A stretch of 64,000 nt of DNA from Thiobacillus sp. (lineage in GTDB: Bacteria > Pseudomonadota > Gammaproteobacteria > Burkholderiales > Thiobacillaceae). The stretch is from contig JACKLQ010000001.1 of assembly GCA_024235835.1 (NCBI GenBank), forward strand, positions 1,178,001 through 1,242,000, in the 5' to 3' direction. The notes under the pieces are model-generated. The model worked only from the letters and a program-made list of their open reading frames with translations, did no database searches and was not told the origin of the DNA. Position numbers and translations under genes: made by a program. Of this stretch, positions 1 to 6,830 are shown piece after piece. Every line of letters starts with the position of its first letter. Within the stretch, counting starts at the first letter, position 1.

Positions 1-302
1 CGGATGATGCTGTCCACGTCCTTGCCCACGTAGCCCACCTCGGTGAACTTGGTGGCCTCCACCTTGATGAAAGGCGCCCCGGAGAGCCGCGCCAGGCGGC
101 GGGCGATCTCGGTCTTGCCCACGCCCGTGGGGCCGATCATGAGGATGTTCTTGGGCGTGATCTCCTGGCGCAGGCCGTCCGCCACGCGCATGCGGCGCCA
201 GCGGTTGCGCAGGGCGATGGCGCAGGCCCGCTTGGCCGCCTGCTGGCCGACGATGTGCTTGTCCAGTTCGTGGACGATTTCCTGGGGGGTCATCTGGGTC
301 AT
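1..302 (-). CDS. hslU: ATP-dependent protease ATPase subunit HslU (5' part)
   Basis: This is the N-terminal ~100 residues of HslU (ClpY), the AAA+ unfoldase that feeds proteins into the HslV peptidase chamber in the cytoplasm. The translation begins MTQMTPQEIVHELDKHIVGQ and includes the conserved RNRWRR stretch and the Walker A motif GPTGVGKTE, as in known HslU. The start at 302 gives an N-terminus that lines up with E. coli HslU (MSEMTPREIV); 293 is an alternative start. The gene runs off the left edge. HslV normally lies directly upstream of hslU, but the upstream 240 bases here hold only a repeat, so hslV is either elsewhere or on another arrangement not visible here. Confidence 0.95.
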   Translation of the reverse strand, partial: MTQMTPQEIVHELDKHIVGQQAAKRACAIALRNRWRRMRVADGLRQEITPKNILMIGPTGVGKTEIARRLARLSGAPFIKVEATKFTEVGYVGKDVDSII

Positions 303-434
303 GATGAAAACTGTCTGGAGCGAAGGTGGATTATCCCCGAAGCCGTCACCACTCCGGGACCCGTCAGGGTCTATAGTTGCACCAAAACCAGCGGGCATGG
401 CGAATTGCCATCCCCCGCGTGTCATGAACCCACT

Positions 435-510
435 GGTAGGAGCGCCGCTCGCGGCGCGAACCCACGATAGGGCAAGAATCCATTCGGCCTGCAAGCGGGC
501 CTCCTACCGG
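435..510. repeat. REPIN-like inverted pair of REP sequences, copy 1
   Basis: Two short palindromic REP-like units face each other. The left unit reads GGTAGGAGCGCCGCTCGCGG; the right unit, on the opposite strand, reads GGTAGGAGGCCCGCTTGCAG. A spacer of about 25 bases separates them. The same structure recurs at 1127-1204, so it is a dispersed element. Such pairs (REPINs) are extragenic and are usually mobilised in trans by RAYT transposases; none is seen in this window. Confidence 0.75.
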
Positions 511-543
511 GTTGTTCCACGTTAAGCAAGGAGGAGACGGACC

Positions 544-999
544 ATGGCCAATCCCACGGTTTTCCCGTGCGGCGCCCTCTGCCTGGCGGCCCTGGTCGCG
601 GGCGTATCCGCCCAGGCCGGCGAGCCGGGCATCACCCGCTCCGGCGACCTGGAAATGCGCTGCCTGGCCCTGCCCACCAGCGAACTGACCCCTGAAGCGG
701 CGCGGGAATACAACGTGGCCCGGGACCCCCGGCGGGGCCTGCTCACGGTCACCATCCAGCGCCATCAGGGCCCGGGCAAGGCCAAGCCCCTCCAGGCCCA
801 GGTCTTCGCCGGCGCCATCAACCAGGCCAACATCGTCTCCACCATCCCGGTGCGTGAGGTGCAGCAGGGCGACACGGTGTACTACCTGGGGGAGTTCCAC
901 GTGACGCCGCCGGACACCCTGCGCTTCCTGGTAAACGCCAACACCCTTCACGGCAGGCCCCTGAAGGCGGAATTCACCCGGGCCTTCGGCGCGCCTTGA
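544..999 (+). CDS. DUF4426 domain-containing periplasmic protein
   Basis: A 151-residue protein with an N-terminal signal peptide (hydrophobic segment ending near VSAQAGEP). It resembles the DUF4426 family, including the stretch LPTSELTPEAAREYNV and the later RGLLTVTIQ. The function of the family is unknown. A strong ribosome binding site (AAGGAGGAGA) lies about 8 bases before the ATG. The gene stands alone between two REPIN-like repeats and is transcribed away from hslU. The family call rests on recognition of the N-terminal half; the export prediction is more certain than the family. Confidence 0.7.
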   Translation: MANPTVFPCGALCLAALVAGVSAQAGEPGITRSGDLEMRCLALPTSELTPEAAREYNVARDPRRGLLTVTIQRHQGPGKAKPLQAQVFAGAINQANIVSTIPVREVQQGDTVYYLGEFHVTPPDTLRFLVNANTLHGRPLKAEFTRAFGAP

Positions 1000-1008
1000 A
1001 CCCGCCCA

Positions 1009-1335
1009 TGGAACCCCTGCCGCCCTGGGCGGCCTGGCTGGCCCAGGACGCCGACGGGGCCCGGTGGTGTTACAAGGCGGAACCCGACCGTTCATGGCCA
1101 AGAGGCCACCCCCGCTGTTGAAACCGGGTAGGAGCGCCGCTCGCGGCGCGAACAGGGTGTCTTGGACGGACAAGGATTCGGCCCGCGAGCGGGCCTCCTG
1201 CCGCCTTATGTTTCACGGTAACCAGCCGACACCGGTTGGTACGAAAACGAGGTGGGGCGCTACCTGAAGGTGGGGCACGACGCCCCCAACCCGGCGTGGC
1301 GGGAAGCGCTCATCAGGCTGGAAGGCCGGCCGTAG
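1009..1335 (+). pseudogene. Small conserved hypothetical gene split by a REPIN-like element
   Basis: The frame opening at 1009 (MEPLPPWAAWLAQDADGARW) stops soon after entering the repeat at 1127-1204. The same reading frame resumes on the far side with GWYENEVGRYLKVGHDAPN and ends at the TAG at 1333-1335. Together the two halves look like one protein of roughly 75-80 residues with a WLAQD...WYENEVGRY pattern that I associate with small uncharacterised proteins of betaproteobacteria. The repeat adds DNA with in-frame stops, so no full-length product can be made. Function unknown. Confidence 0.55.
1127..1204. repeat. REPIN-like inverted pair of REP sequences, copy 2
   Basis: Second copy of the element at 435-510. 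The left unit (GGTAGGAGCGCCGCTCGCGG) is identical over its first 20 bases. The right unit reads, on the minus strand, GGCAGGAGGCCCGCTCGCGG. The inner spacer differs from copy 1. This copy lies inside a small open reading frame (see 1009-1335). Confidence 0.75.
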
Positions 1336-1387
1336 GCAACTGACCCTTGTTCCGAAGAGATGTCGAGAAGGAAGCGCCCCATGCCCC

Positions 1388-2797
1388 TCATGCCCCCAAG
1401 GCATCCAGGGGACTCATCGCCCCCACCCCGCCCCGGTTGAGCACATGGGTGTAGATCATGGTGGTGGACACGTCCGCGTGCCCCAACAGCTCCTGCACGG
1501 TGCGGATGTCATGCCCCCGCTCCAGCAAATGGGTGGCAAAGCTGTGGCGCAGGCTGTGGCAGCTGGCCTTGCGCTCGATGCCCGCCCGCAGCACCCCGGC
1601 GCGAATCGCCTTCTGCACGCTGTCCTCATGCAGATGATGGCGGCGCGACACGCCTGAACGCGGGTCCACCGACAAGCGGCCGCTGGGAAACACGAACTGC
1701 CACCCCCACTCGCGCCCCGCCGCCGGATACTTGCGTGCCAGGGCATCCGGCAACACCACCTCGCCCCGGCCCTCGGCCAGATCCGCTTCATGCAGCCGGC
1801 GCACACCCTCCAGATGCGCTTTCAACCCCGGCACAAGCGCCAAAGGCAAGGGCACCACCCGGTCCTTGTCCCCCTTGCCCCGGCGCACCACGATGAGGTT
1901 GCGGTCAAATTCCACGTCCTGCACCCGCAGGCGCAGACACTCCAGCAGGCGCATGCCCGTGCCATACAACAACGCGGCAATCAGCCCATGCACGCCCTGC
2001 ATCACCCCCAACAAGCGCCGCACCTCGGTTGTGGAAAGCACCACCGGCAAGCGCTTGGGCCGCTTGGCCCGCACCATGGGGCCCAAGTCCCCCAGGGGCT
2101 GCTCCAGGGCCTTGTCATAAAAGAACACCAAAGCGTTCAGCGCCTGGTTCTGGGTGCTGGCCGCCACGTTACGCACCACCGCCAGGTGCTGCAAAAACCC
2201 CACCACCTCGGCGGCGCCCAGGCTCCTGGGCGAACGCTTGCCATGAAAGGCCACCAAGCGGCACAGCCAATGCAGATAGGTTTTTTCGGTGCGGATGGAC
2301 ATGCCCCGGGTACGGATGACCCGGGATAACAACACAAAGTCCTCCCGATGCAGGTGCACCACCTCCGCGCATCCGCCCTCCCCCATGCGGTCCAGCAAGG
2401 ACGCCTCAACCACCTCGGGCGCCATGGACACCTCCGGCTGCCGGGCGATGGTGGGGTGCCCAGGCTCCAGCTCCGTGGCCGAGCCCAGCCAATAGGCCCA
2501 GTCGAAGGCATCCAGCCATTCTGGTTTAACGGTGCTAAACAGAATCCGTATAGCAACAACCACCTGCCGGAACTGCCAATCCGCCAGTCCCCCCTCCCGC
2601 CCCACCCTTTGCAGGTAGCCGGACACGTCATCCGCGGACAGATCAGCCAGCCTTTGTCCCGCGAAAGCCCGGATGAACCCCTCCGCGCGGAGCACATGCC
2701 AACGGTCCGCGGGGGGCTTAACACCTTGTTTATGAGGAAGTTTCAGGTAGTTGTCCCAAAACCTGCGCTCCCGCGCCTCACGCGATGCTTCACTCAT
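1388..2797 (-). CDS. intI: Integron integrase (tyrosine recombinase) IntI
   Basis: A 469-residue tyrosine recombinase that carries the catalytic residues of the family: an arginine in GTGMRLLECLRLR, the HxxR box in SCHSLRHSFATHLLERG, and the tyrosine in STTMIYTHVL. Between these boxes lies the extra segment diagnostic of integron integrases (AGREWGWQFVFPSG followed by DPRSGVSRRHHLHE). It catalyses recombination between attI and attC sites of gene cassettes. The protein is longer than class 1 IntI (337 residues) because of an extra N-terminal domain of about 130 residues. It is transcribed away from the cassette array that starts near 2932, the standard integron layout. The frame appears intact, so the integrase may be active. 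Confidence 0.93.
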   Translation of the reverse strand: MSEASREARERRFWDNYLKLPHKQGVKPPADRWHVLRAEGFIRAFAGQRLADLSADDVSGYLQRVGREGGLADWQFRQVVVAIRILFSTVKPEWLDAFDWAYWLGSATELEPGHPTIARQPEVSMAPEVVEASLLDRMGEGGCAEVVHLHREDFVLLSRVIRTRGMSIRTEKTYLHWLCRLVAFHGKRSPRSLGAAEVVGFLQHLAVVRNVAASTQNQALNALVFFYDKALEQPLGDLGPMVRAKRPKRLPVVLSTTEVRRLLGVMQGVHGLIAALLYGTGMRLLECLRLRVQDVEFDRNLIVVRRGKGDKDRVVPLPLALVPGLKAHLEGVRRLHEADLAEGRGEVVLPDALARKYPAAGREWGWQFVFPSGRLSVDPRSGVSRRHHLHEDSVQKAIRAGVLRAGIERKASCHSLRHSFATHLLERGHDIRTVQELLGHADVSTTMIYTHVLNRGGVGAMSPLDALGA

Positions 2798-2869
2798 GCG
2801 TACCTCCCTGATACGGTAATGGTGAAATTTTTTCGGGATGGTACGCCGGAAGCGGCCTGAACGGCACCG

Positions 2870-2938
2870 GCCCGGTCGGTGATATCAAGAATCCGTATAG
2901 CACCGATATGCAAGATTCTGTTCAATCAACTGTTAGGC
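2870..2938 (+). other. Probable attI recombination site
   Basis: The region between the integrase start and the first cassette ends in GTTAGGC (2932-2938), the GTTRRRY core at which IntI inserts cassettes; the first cassette begins right after the G. The outer boundary is an estimate. A 15-base sequence at 2888-2902 (AGAATCCGTATAGCA) is repeated inside the integrase gene at 2541-2555. The cassette promoter is expected here or in the 5' part of intI, but I cannot place it with confidence. Confidence 0.6.
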
Positions 2939-2960
2939 AACGAGAAAGGAGGATTCGCAA

Positions 2961-3200
2961 ATGAATTTACTTGAACAGCGTGAGCTGCTCGTGCGAGAGA
3001 AAATTGCAGCAATGGCGCAAGGTCAGGAGGCTGGTCTTGCGGCTATTTTTGGCAAAGATTGGGAGCAGATTGGTAGTCCAGGTCAACGAAAAGAATTTGG
3101 TCGATTGTTCAAGGCAGCAGTATCAAGTGGATCATATCCAGAAATCGCATGGGTCAGAATTGAAAACTCTGGTCGATACGATGTTTATAAAAAACTGTAA
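2961..3200 (+). CDS. Cassette-encoded small protein, DUF1413-like
   Basis: A 79-residue soluble protein, the first gene of the integron array, with a good ribosome binding site (AAAGGAGG) before the ATG. The central stretch FGKDWEQIGSPGQRKEFGRL followed by a Y..YKKL end recalls small DUF1413-type proteins, but the match is weak and the function is unknown. Base composition is clearly more AT-rich than the chromosome, as usual for cassettes. No attC site separates it from the next gene, so the two appear to travel in one cassette. Confidence 0.7.
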   Translation: MNLLEQRELLVREKIAAMAQGQEAGLAAIFGKDWEQIGSPGQRKEFGRLFKAAVSSGSYPEIAWVRIENSGRYDVYKKL

Positions 3201-3230
3201 CAGCGCCCAACTGATATAGGGGAAAATGCA

Positions 3231-3587
3231 ATGAGACTTGCCGTTTTAATAATTGGGCTGTGTTTGGTTATGCTCGTTGGAATGCAATCATGCACCGTTA
3301 TGGTTGGAGGTGGTATAGCCGACAACAAAGACCTTTCCGGTGGCGGCGCGATTGGTGTGTTCGTATCGTTCTTGTTTATATTGGGCTCCGCATTCGTAAT
3401 GGGATACCCAAAAGCGTCAATGATAATTTTCTTGATTGCATCGTTTTTTGGGTTTATTGGCGCTTCTGGCAGCACATTCAGCGATCTTTATTTTTGGTCA
3501 TTCATTTCTATCGTTCTGGCGGTCATGTCCTACCTTGGAATCAAAGAAAAAAAGAAAAAGGACGAGTTGCAAGCATCAGCAAAATAA
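3231..3587 (+). CDS. Cassette-encoded small membrane protein
   Basis: A 118-residue protein with about four hydrophobic segments (residues ~3-22, 38-58, 60-78, 85-102) and a highly charged, lysine-rich tail. The N-terminus also contains a cysteine (GMQSCTVM) that could be a lipobox. No known family is recognised. It starts 30 bases after the preceding gene; the short gap contains GCCCAAC, which resembles the start of an attC site, but the rest of such a site is missing. An attC site follows immediately (3594-3657). AT-rich relative to flanking chromosome. Confidence 0.7.
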   Translation: MRLAVLIIGLCLVMLVGMQSCTVMVGGGIADNKDLSGGGAIGVFVSFLFILGSAFVMGYPKASMIIFLIASFFGFIGASGSTFSDLYFWSFISIVLAVMSYLGIKEKKKKDELQASAK

Positions 3588-3593
3588 ACCAAT

Positions 3594-3657
3594 GCCTAAC
3601 AATGGGCTCCAAGGGACGCTCCGCTTCGCTACGCGCCCCTGATCCATAGCGTTAGGC
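3594..3657 (+). repeat. attC site of the first cassette
   Basis: A 64-base imperfect palindrome bounded by GCCTAAC (3594-3600) and GTTAGGC (3651-3657), the complementary R'' and R' core boxes of an integron cassette recombination site. The interior is also self-complementary (GGGACGC ... GCGCCCC around a CGCTTCGCTACGC loop region). It lies directly after the stop codon of the preceding gene, as expected. Confidence 0.9.
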
Positions 3658-3673
3658 ATATAAAGGTTTCTGT

Positions 3674-4633
3674 GTGACCCAAGTAATATACAACTATTTT
3701 ACTGAGCGCGAAGGGGTGATGGCGGTCGAACGCGTCGTCAACCAAATGCGCTGCATTTGGCGTGAAACCCCCAACGCCGATGTCGGAATAGATGGTCAAA
3801 TTGAGTATGTTGATCTCAATGGCAACTGCACCGGCCATGTTGTGGCGGTCCAAGTTAAATCCGGAGCCTCCTACATAAAGAAGGTTGCAGGTGGAATCTC
3901 TTTTACACCAACTGATCGACACGCCTCGTACTGGGAGCGATTCCCTCTCCCAGTTCTAGTAGTCATACATGATCCAACTACTGGCAATAGTTATTGGGCT
4001 GACGTAAGGAGATACCTTCGATCCGATCAAAGTAAGACTAGAACTATCGTTATACCAGAAGAGCAAGTACTCAATATTGATAACAGGTACGCATTGTTCG
4101 AGTCTTGCGGCGCATTTGGCATGCCACCCATGGCAGAGCTCGATATAGTTAAGGCTCTACTCCAGCAAAAAAGTAGAAACGCCGCTTTTGATCTTTCCTT
4201 CTTTGATATCTTTAGCAACGGATTGACTGATATCGGAAGGAAATTGTTTTTCTCCCTGGAGTTTTGCATAGATATTGCGGAGGCAAAGCTGGCAAAAGCA
4301 AATAGCCTATTCGGGGTAGGAATGGGCTATCAAGAGCGTCTTTTCATTGATAACTACATTGATTTCATAACCGCTCAATCTCTTGTCGTAATTGACTATT
4401 GCGATTACCTCATTGACCGAGATGAGCGACAGATGTCTCCCACTATGCTAATGCCCCTGACTGCTAGAGGGCGAGCTGTTCGTGACTTGCTGCGTAACTT
4501 GGGACAAGGCGCCCCGTCACGCTCACTTACTGAGAATCCCGTAGAGATGCAAAAAATGCCGCCGTACTATCTTCGGCTCGAAGCCAATCTTGCGCTGGCG
4601 GAGATTCTGGAAGGGAGGCTCGCAAATGCCTAA
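3674..4633 (+). CDS. Cassette-encoded DUF4365 protein (PD-(D/E)XK nuclease-like)
   Basis: A 319-residue protein starting at a GTG 16 bases after the attC site, with AAAGG as ribosome binding site. The N-terminal ~150 residues fit the DUF4365 family: GIDGQIEY (residues ~38-45) followed by VAVQVKSGASY (~57-67). The spacing of D40, then Q60-V-K62, together with an upstream glutamate, matches the core of PD-(D/E)XK nucleases. The C-terminal ~170 residues are not recognised. Nucleases of this fold are common in defence and mobile DNA, but no partner is visible and the function is inferred only. The stop codon lies inside the following attC site. Strongly AT-rich compared with the chromosome. Confidence 0.8.
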   Translation: MTQVIYNYFTEREGVMAVERVVNQMRCIWRETPNADVGIDGQIEYVDLNGNCTGHVVAVQVKSGASYIKKVAGGISFTPTDRHASYWERFPLPVLVVIHDPTTGNSYWADVRRYLRSDQSKTRTIVIPEEQVLNIDNRYALFESCGAFGMPPMAELDIVKALLQQKSRNAAFDLSFFDIFSNGLTDIGRKLFFSLEFCIDIAEAKLAKANSLFGVGMGYQERLFIDNYIDFITAQSLVVIDYCDYLIDRDERQMSPTMLMPLTARGRAVRDLLRNLGQGAPSRSLTENPVEMQKMPPYYLRLEANLALAEILEGRLANA

Positions 4634-4643
4634 CAATTCATAT
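4628..4643 (+). repeat. Left part of an attC site interrupted by an IS1111-type element
   Basis: GCCTAAC (4628-4634), an R'' core box, followed by AATTCAT, matches the beginning of a typical attC. It is cut by the insertion sequence; its other half is at about 6088-6180. The exact break depends on how many bases outside the IS inverted repeats belong to the element. Confidence 0.75.
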
Positions 4644-4656
4644 ATGGACTCCCCCC

Positions 4657-4912
4657 AAAAGCAAGAGCGTTGATCGATAAGAATGACCGAGAGGAAACGC
4701 ATGCAGTCGTATATCCGGCATCTGGAGTGGGTTCTGAATGACCCGTGCCGACATGGAATCTGCCCACGGGGCGCCAATCGGTACAAGCGGCTGCTGGGGA
4801 GCCGGCAGTGTTATCGGCGTCAATCCGTGTGGGTGCGACCTCTTTAGCCATGATGGGCGATCAGTCTCTTGGCAAACGCGGGGTGGGAAACACTGTTTTC
4901 TCCTTGCTGAAC
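4657..4912 (-). ncRNA. Candidate guide (seek/bridge) RNA region of the IS1111-type element
   Basis: This 256-base non-coding stretch lies between the transposase stop and the element end. In IS110-family elements a structured RNA from the long non-coding end pairs with target and donor DNA and directs insertion; in the IS1111 group it lies 3' of the transposase, as this region does. I did not fold it. A 7-base match (CGAGAGG, 4688-4694) to the target flank at 6097-6103 is compatible with a guide segment but too short to prove it. RNA ends and strand are inferred from the family. Confidence 0.35.
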
Positions 4913-6001
4913 CTATTGGGCGATGGCGAACGCGGTGCGTTCGATCTTCTTGTTCGGCCGGCTGACCGGCTGGCCGTAGGGCGCGGCATCCCGGAGCACG
5001 GCAAAGCAGATGCGCGCCAGCTTGTTGGCCAGGGCGCAGGCCGCCTTGTTGTGGTTGGCCCGTGCCTGCACCTCAAGCGCCCAGGTGCGCAGGCCATCCA
5101 GGCTCCGGTTCGCCTGTCGGGCCACGTAGGCCGCGCGCAGCACGGCTCTCGCCCCGTGGGTCAACAGCATCCTCAGGTAACGGTCGCCCTTCTTCGAGAT
5201 GCGCCCCAGGGTCCGGCTGTTGCCGGACGAGAATTCCCTCGGCGTGAGACCGAACCAGGACGCGAAGTGGCGGGCATCCTTGAAGTGGGCCACCGAGCCG
5301 CCGGTGGCGGCGACCATCGCCGTGGCGGTGAGCAGGCCAATACCCGGCACGGTGAGCAGGTGGGCACAGGCCGGACTGTGACGGGCGGCATCGGTCAGTT
5401 CCCGTTCCATTTGGGCGATGCGTTGTTCCAAAAGGCGTATTTCCTCGATGAGCCGGTTCATGGCGCCCCGGATCAGCCCGGGGATACGCACCTCGGGATC
5501 GGCCAATGCCCGGCTGATTGCCTCGACGCCGGTGCGCGCCCCCTGTGGAATGACCAAGCCGAATTCCCGGCAGAAACCGCGCAAGGCGTTGATGCGGGCG
5601 GTTCGCGTGCTCATCCAGAGGGAACGGATGCGGTGCAGGCCTTGCAAGGCCTGCTGCTCTTCCGACTTGATCCGCACGGGCACGATGTCGGACGCGCGAG
5701 CCGCTTCAAGCAGGGCGCGGGCATCGGCGGCGTCAGTCTTGTTGCGCTTCACGTAGGCGCGGACATAGGCGGCGGGCAAAAGCAGGACCCGGATGCCCAG
5801 GCCGGCCAGGCGCCGGCCCCAGTAGTGGGCGGAACCGCAGGCTTCCATGATCACGGTGTCGATATCGCGGTTGTCGAACCAGCGCTCAAACTGGGCGCGG
5901 GTGAGGCGGTGGGATTCGACAACCTTCCACTGCGCATCGGCGACGGCGAGTTGGAAAATGGATTTGGCCAGATCAACGGCTACGGTTGTACTAGCTTTCA
6001 T
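4913..6001 (-). CDS. IS110/IS1111 family transposase
   Basis: A 362-residue DEDD transposase/recombinase. The N-terminal domain starts KASTTVAVDLAKSIFQ (first aspartate) and contains VIMEACGSAHYWGR (glutamate) and KRNKTDAADARALLEA (two aspartates). The C-terminal transposase-20-type domain carries LLTVPGIGLLTATAMVAATG and FASWFGLTPREFSSG. The ATG at 6001 is chosen because AAAGGAG sits 5-6 bases before it; a longer open frame reaches 6049 without such a signal. The frame is intact, so the element may be mobile. Confidence 0.93.
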   Translation of the reverse strand: MKASTTVAVDLAKSIFQLAVADAQWKVVESHRLTRAQFERWFDNRDIDTVIMEACGSAHYWGRRLAGLGIRVLLLPAAYVRAYVKRNKTDAADARALLEAARASDIVPVRIKSEEQQALQGLHRIRSLWMSTRTARINALRGFCREFGLVIPQGARTGVEAISRALADPEVRIPGLIRGAMNRLIEEIRLLEQRIAQMERELTDAARHSPACAHLLTVPGIGLLTATAMVAATGGSVAHFKDARHFASWFGLTPREFSSGNSRTLGRISKKGDRYLRMLLTHGARAVLRAAYVARQANRSLDGLRTWALEVQARANHNKAACALANKLARICFAVLRDAAPYGQPVSRPNKKIERTAFAIAQ

Positions 6002-6087
6002 GGTGGACTCCTTTCGTCTCAACCTGATCCCCAACCCTTGGTAGATCATTGGTGCTTAGACACCGCGATAAGGCGGGGGGAGTCCAT

Positions 6088-6180
6088 CCCATCAGTCGAG
6101 AGGGACCGCCTGCCGGCGCTGCCGGCAGGTACCCTCCGCGGCTTCGCCGCTCCGGCGGCCCCTCACGTCAGACGTTGGGC
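6088..6180 (+). repeat. Right part of the IS-interrupted attC site
   Basis: After the insertion sequence the attC site resumes and ends in GTTGGGC (6174-6180), an R' core. Its interior arms GAGAGGGACCGCC (6098-6110) and GGCGGCCCCTC (6154-6164) pair with each other, and GTTGGGC pairs with the GCCTAAC at 4628-4634 apart from one G-T wobble. The large stem and nested hairpins (CTGCCGGC...GCCGGCAG; GCGGCTTCGCCGC) are typical of long attC sites. Confidence 0.8.
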
Positions 6181-6220
6181 ATCTTGATGCCGTAAGGCAC
6201 ACAGGCGTAGTATCCAACAG

Positions 6221-6499
6221 ATGAAGCTCGTGAACTGGAGTACCGAGAAGAATATCCGTCTCAAAGCTGAGCGCGGCGTATCTTTTGAAGAGGTCGTATC
6301 GGCTATGTCGAATGGTGGCCTTCTTGTTGTACTGGACCACCCGAACACGGCTCAATATCCGAACCAACGCATGTTTGTGGTTCGCATTCGTGGCTATGCC
6401 TACCTGGTGCCGTTTGTGGAGACAAAGCAAGAGGTCTTCCTAAAAACGATCATCCCGAGTCGGAAGGCCACTCGCATGTATCTTGATGAGGTGCGTTGA
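6221..6499 (+). CDS. BrnT-like toxin of a cassette toxin-antitoxin pair
   Basis: A 92-residue protein similar to BrnT-like toxins often found in integron cassettes: it opens with NWSTEKNIRLKAERGVSFEE and ends with FLKTIIPSRKATRMYL. BrnT folds like RelE-type ribonucleases and arrests translation. The next gene encodes a ribbon-helix-helix-type antitoxin one base after its stop. Toxin first, antitoxin second is the usual order for this family. The assignment as a toxin is by family resemblance; the catalytic residues are not individually confirmed. The pair could stabilise the cassette array. Confidence 0.75.
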   Translation: MKLVNWSTEKNIRLKAERGVSFEEVVSAMSNGGLLVVLDHPNTAQYPNQRMFVVRIRGYAYLVPFVETKQEVFLKTIIPSRKATRMYLDEVR

Positions 6500-6500
6500 A

Positions 6501-6830
6501 ATGGACAATGAAGACAAACTTGAAGAAGAAATTCTGGCTTCTTTTGAAAGAGGCGAATGGCAGCCGGCTCCCAAAACCAAAAGTGAAATTGCACGTTTTG
6601 CGGCAATGGCTTCTGCATCTTTGGCTAAGGACAAGCGGGTCAACATTCGCATCTCTTCCAGAGATCTGGATGACATTCAAGCAAAGGCCGCAGAAGAAGC
6701 GATTCCTTATCAGACACTAATGGCCAGTGTCCTTCACAAATATGTCACAGGGCGTCTGGTTGAACCACAGACCAGCCCAAACCGGCGCTCAACACGGACG
6801 CTGCGCACAAAGCCGCGCAGCGCCGGTTAG
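6501..6830 (+). CDS. CopG/BrnA-type antitoxin
   Basis: A protein of about 109 residues. The central segment KDKRVNIRISSRDLDDIQAK followed by EEAIPYQTLMASVLHKYVTG is a ribbon-helix-helix-like antitoxin domain that would bind the operator and neutralise the toxin. The ATG at 6501 is preferred because GAGG lies 8 bases upstream and it follows the toxin stop by one base; an ATG at 6486 is also in frame. The last ~15 residues (RRSTRTLRTKPRSAG) are encoded by the attC site, whose internal TAG supplies the stop codon. That tail is therefore a product of cassette structure rather than of the protein family. Confidence 0.75.
   Translation: MDNEDKLEEEILASFERGEWQPAPKTKSEIARFAAMASASLAKDKRVNIRISSRDLDDIQAKAAEEAIPYQTLMASVLHKYVTGRLVEPQTSPNRRSTRTLRTKPRSAG

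Larger units (their letters stand above)
4644..6087 (-). mobile_element. IS110 family, IS1111-group insertion sequence inserted in attC
   Basis: The element is delimited by a perfect 13-base inverted repeat, ATGGACTCCCCCC at 4644-4656 and GGGGGGAGTCCAT at 6075-6087; a few bases beyond these may also belong to it because IS1111 repeats are subterminal. It encodes one DEDD-type transposase (4913-6001). A long non-coding end lies downstream of the transposase (256 bases) and a short one upstream (73 bases), as described for the IS1111 group. Both flanks are parts of one attC site, so the insertion is site-specific. Elements of an IS1111-attC group that target cassette attC sites are known from the literature. 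Confidence 0.88.

Noticed and set aside
364..1173. A long minus-strand frame spanning the DUF4426 gene
   Set aside because: Its start and end lie in repeats and it has no signal or family; the plus-strand gene has a strong ribosome binding site and a signal peptide.
4688..6103. CGAGAGG match as proof of a guide sequence
   Set aside because: Seven bases can match by chance in this much sequence; kept only as a weak hint for the guide RNA finding.
4738..6187. Plus-strand open frames across the IS element
   Set aside because: They are antisense to the IS110-type transposase and show no recognisable protein family.
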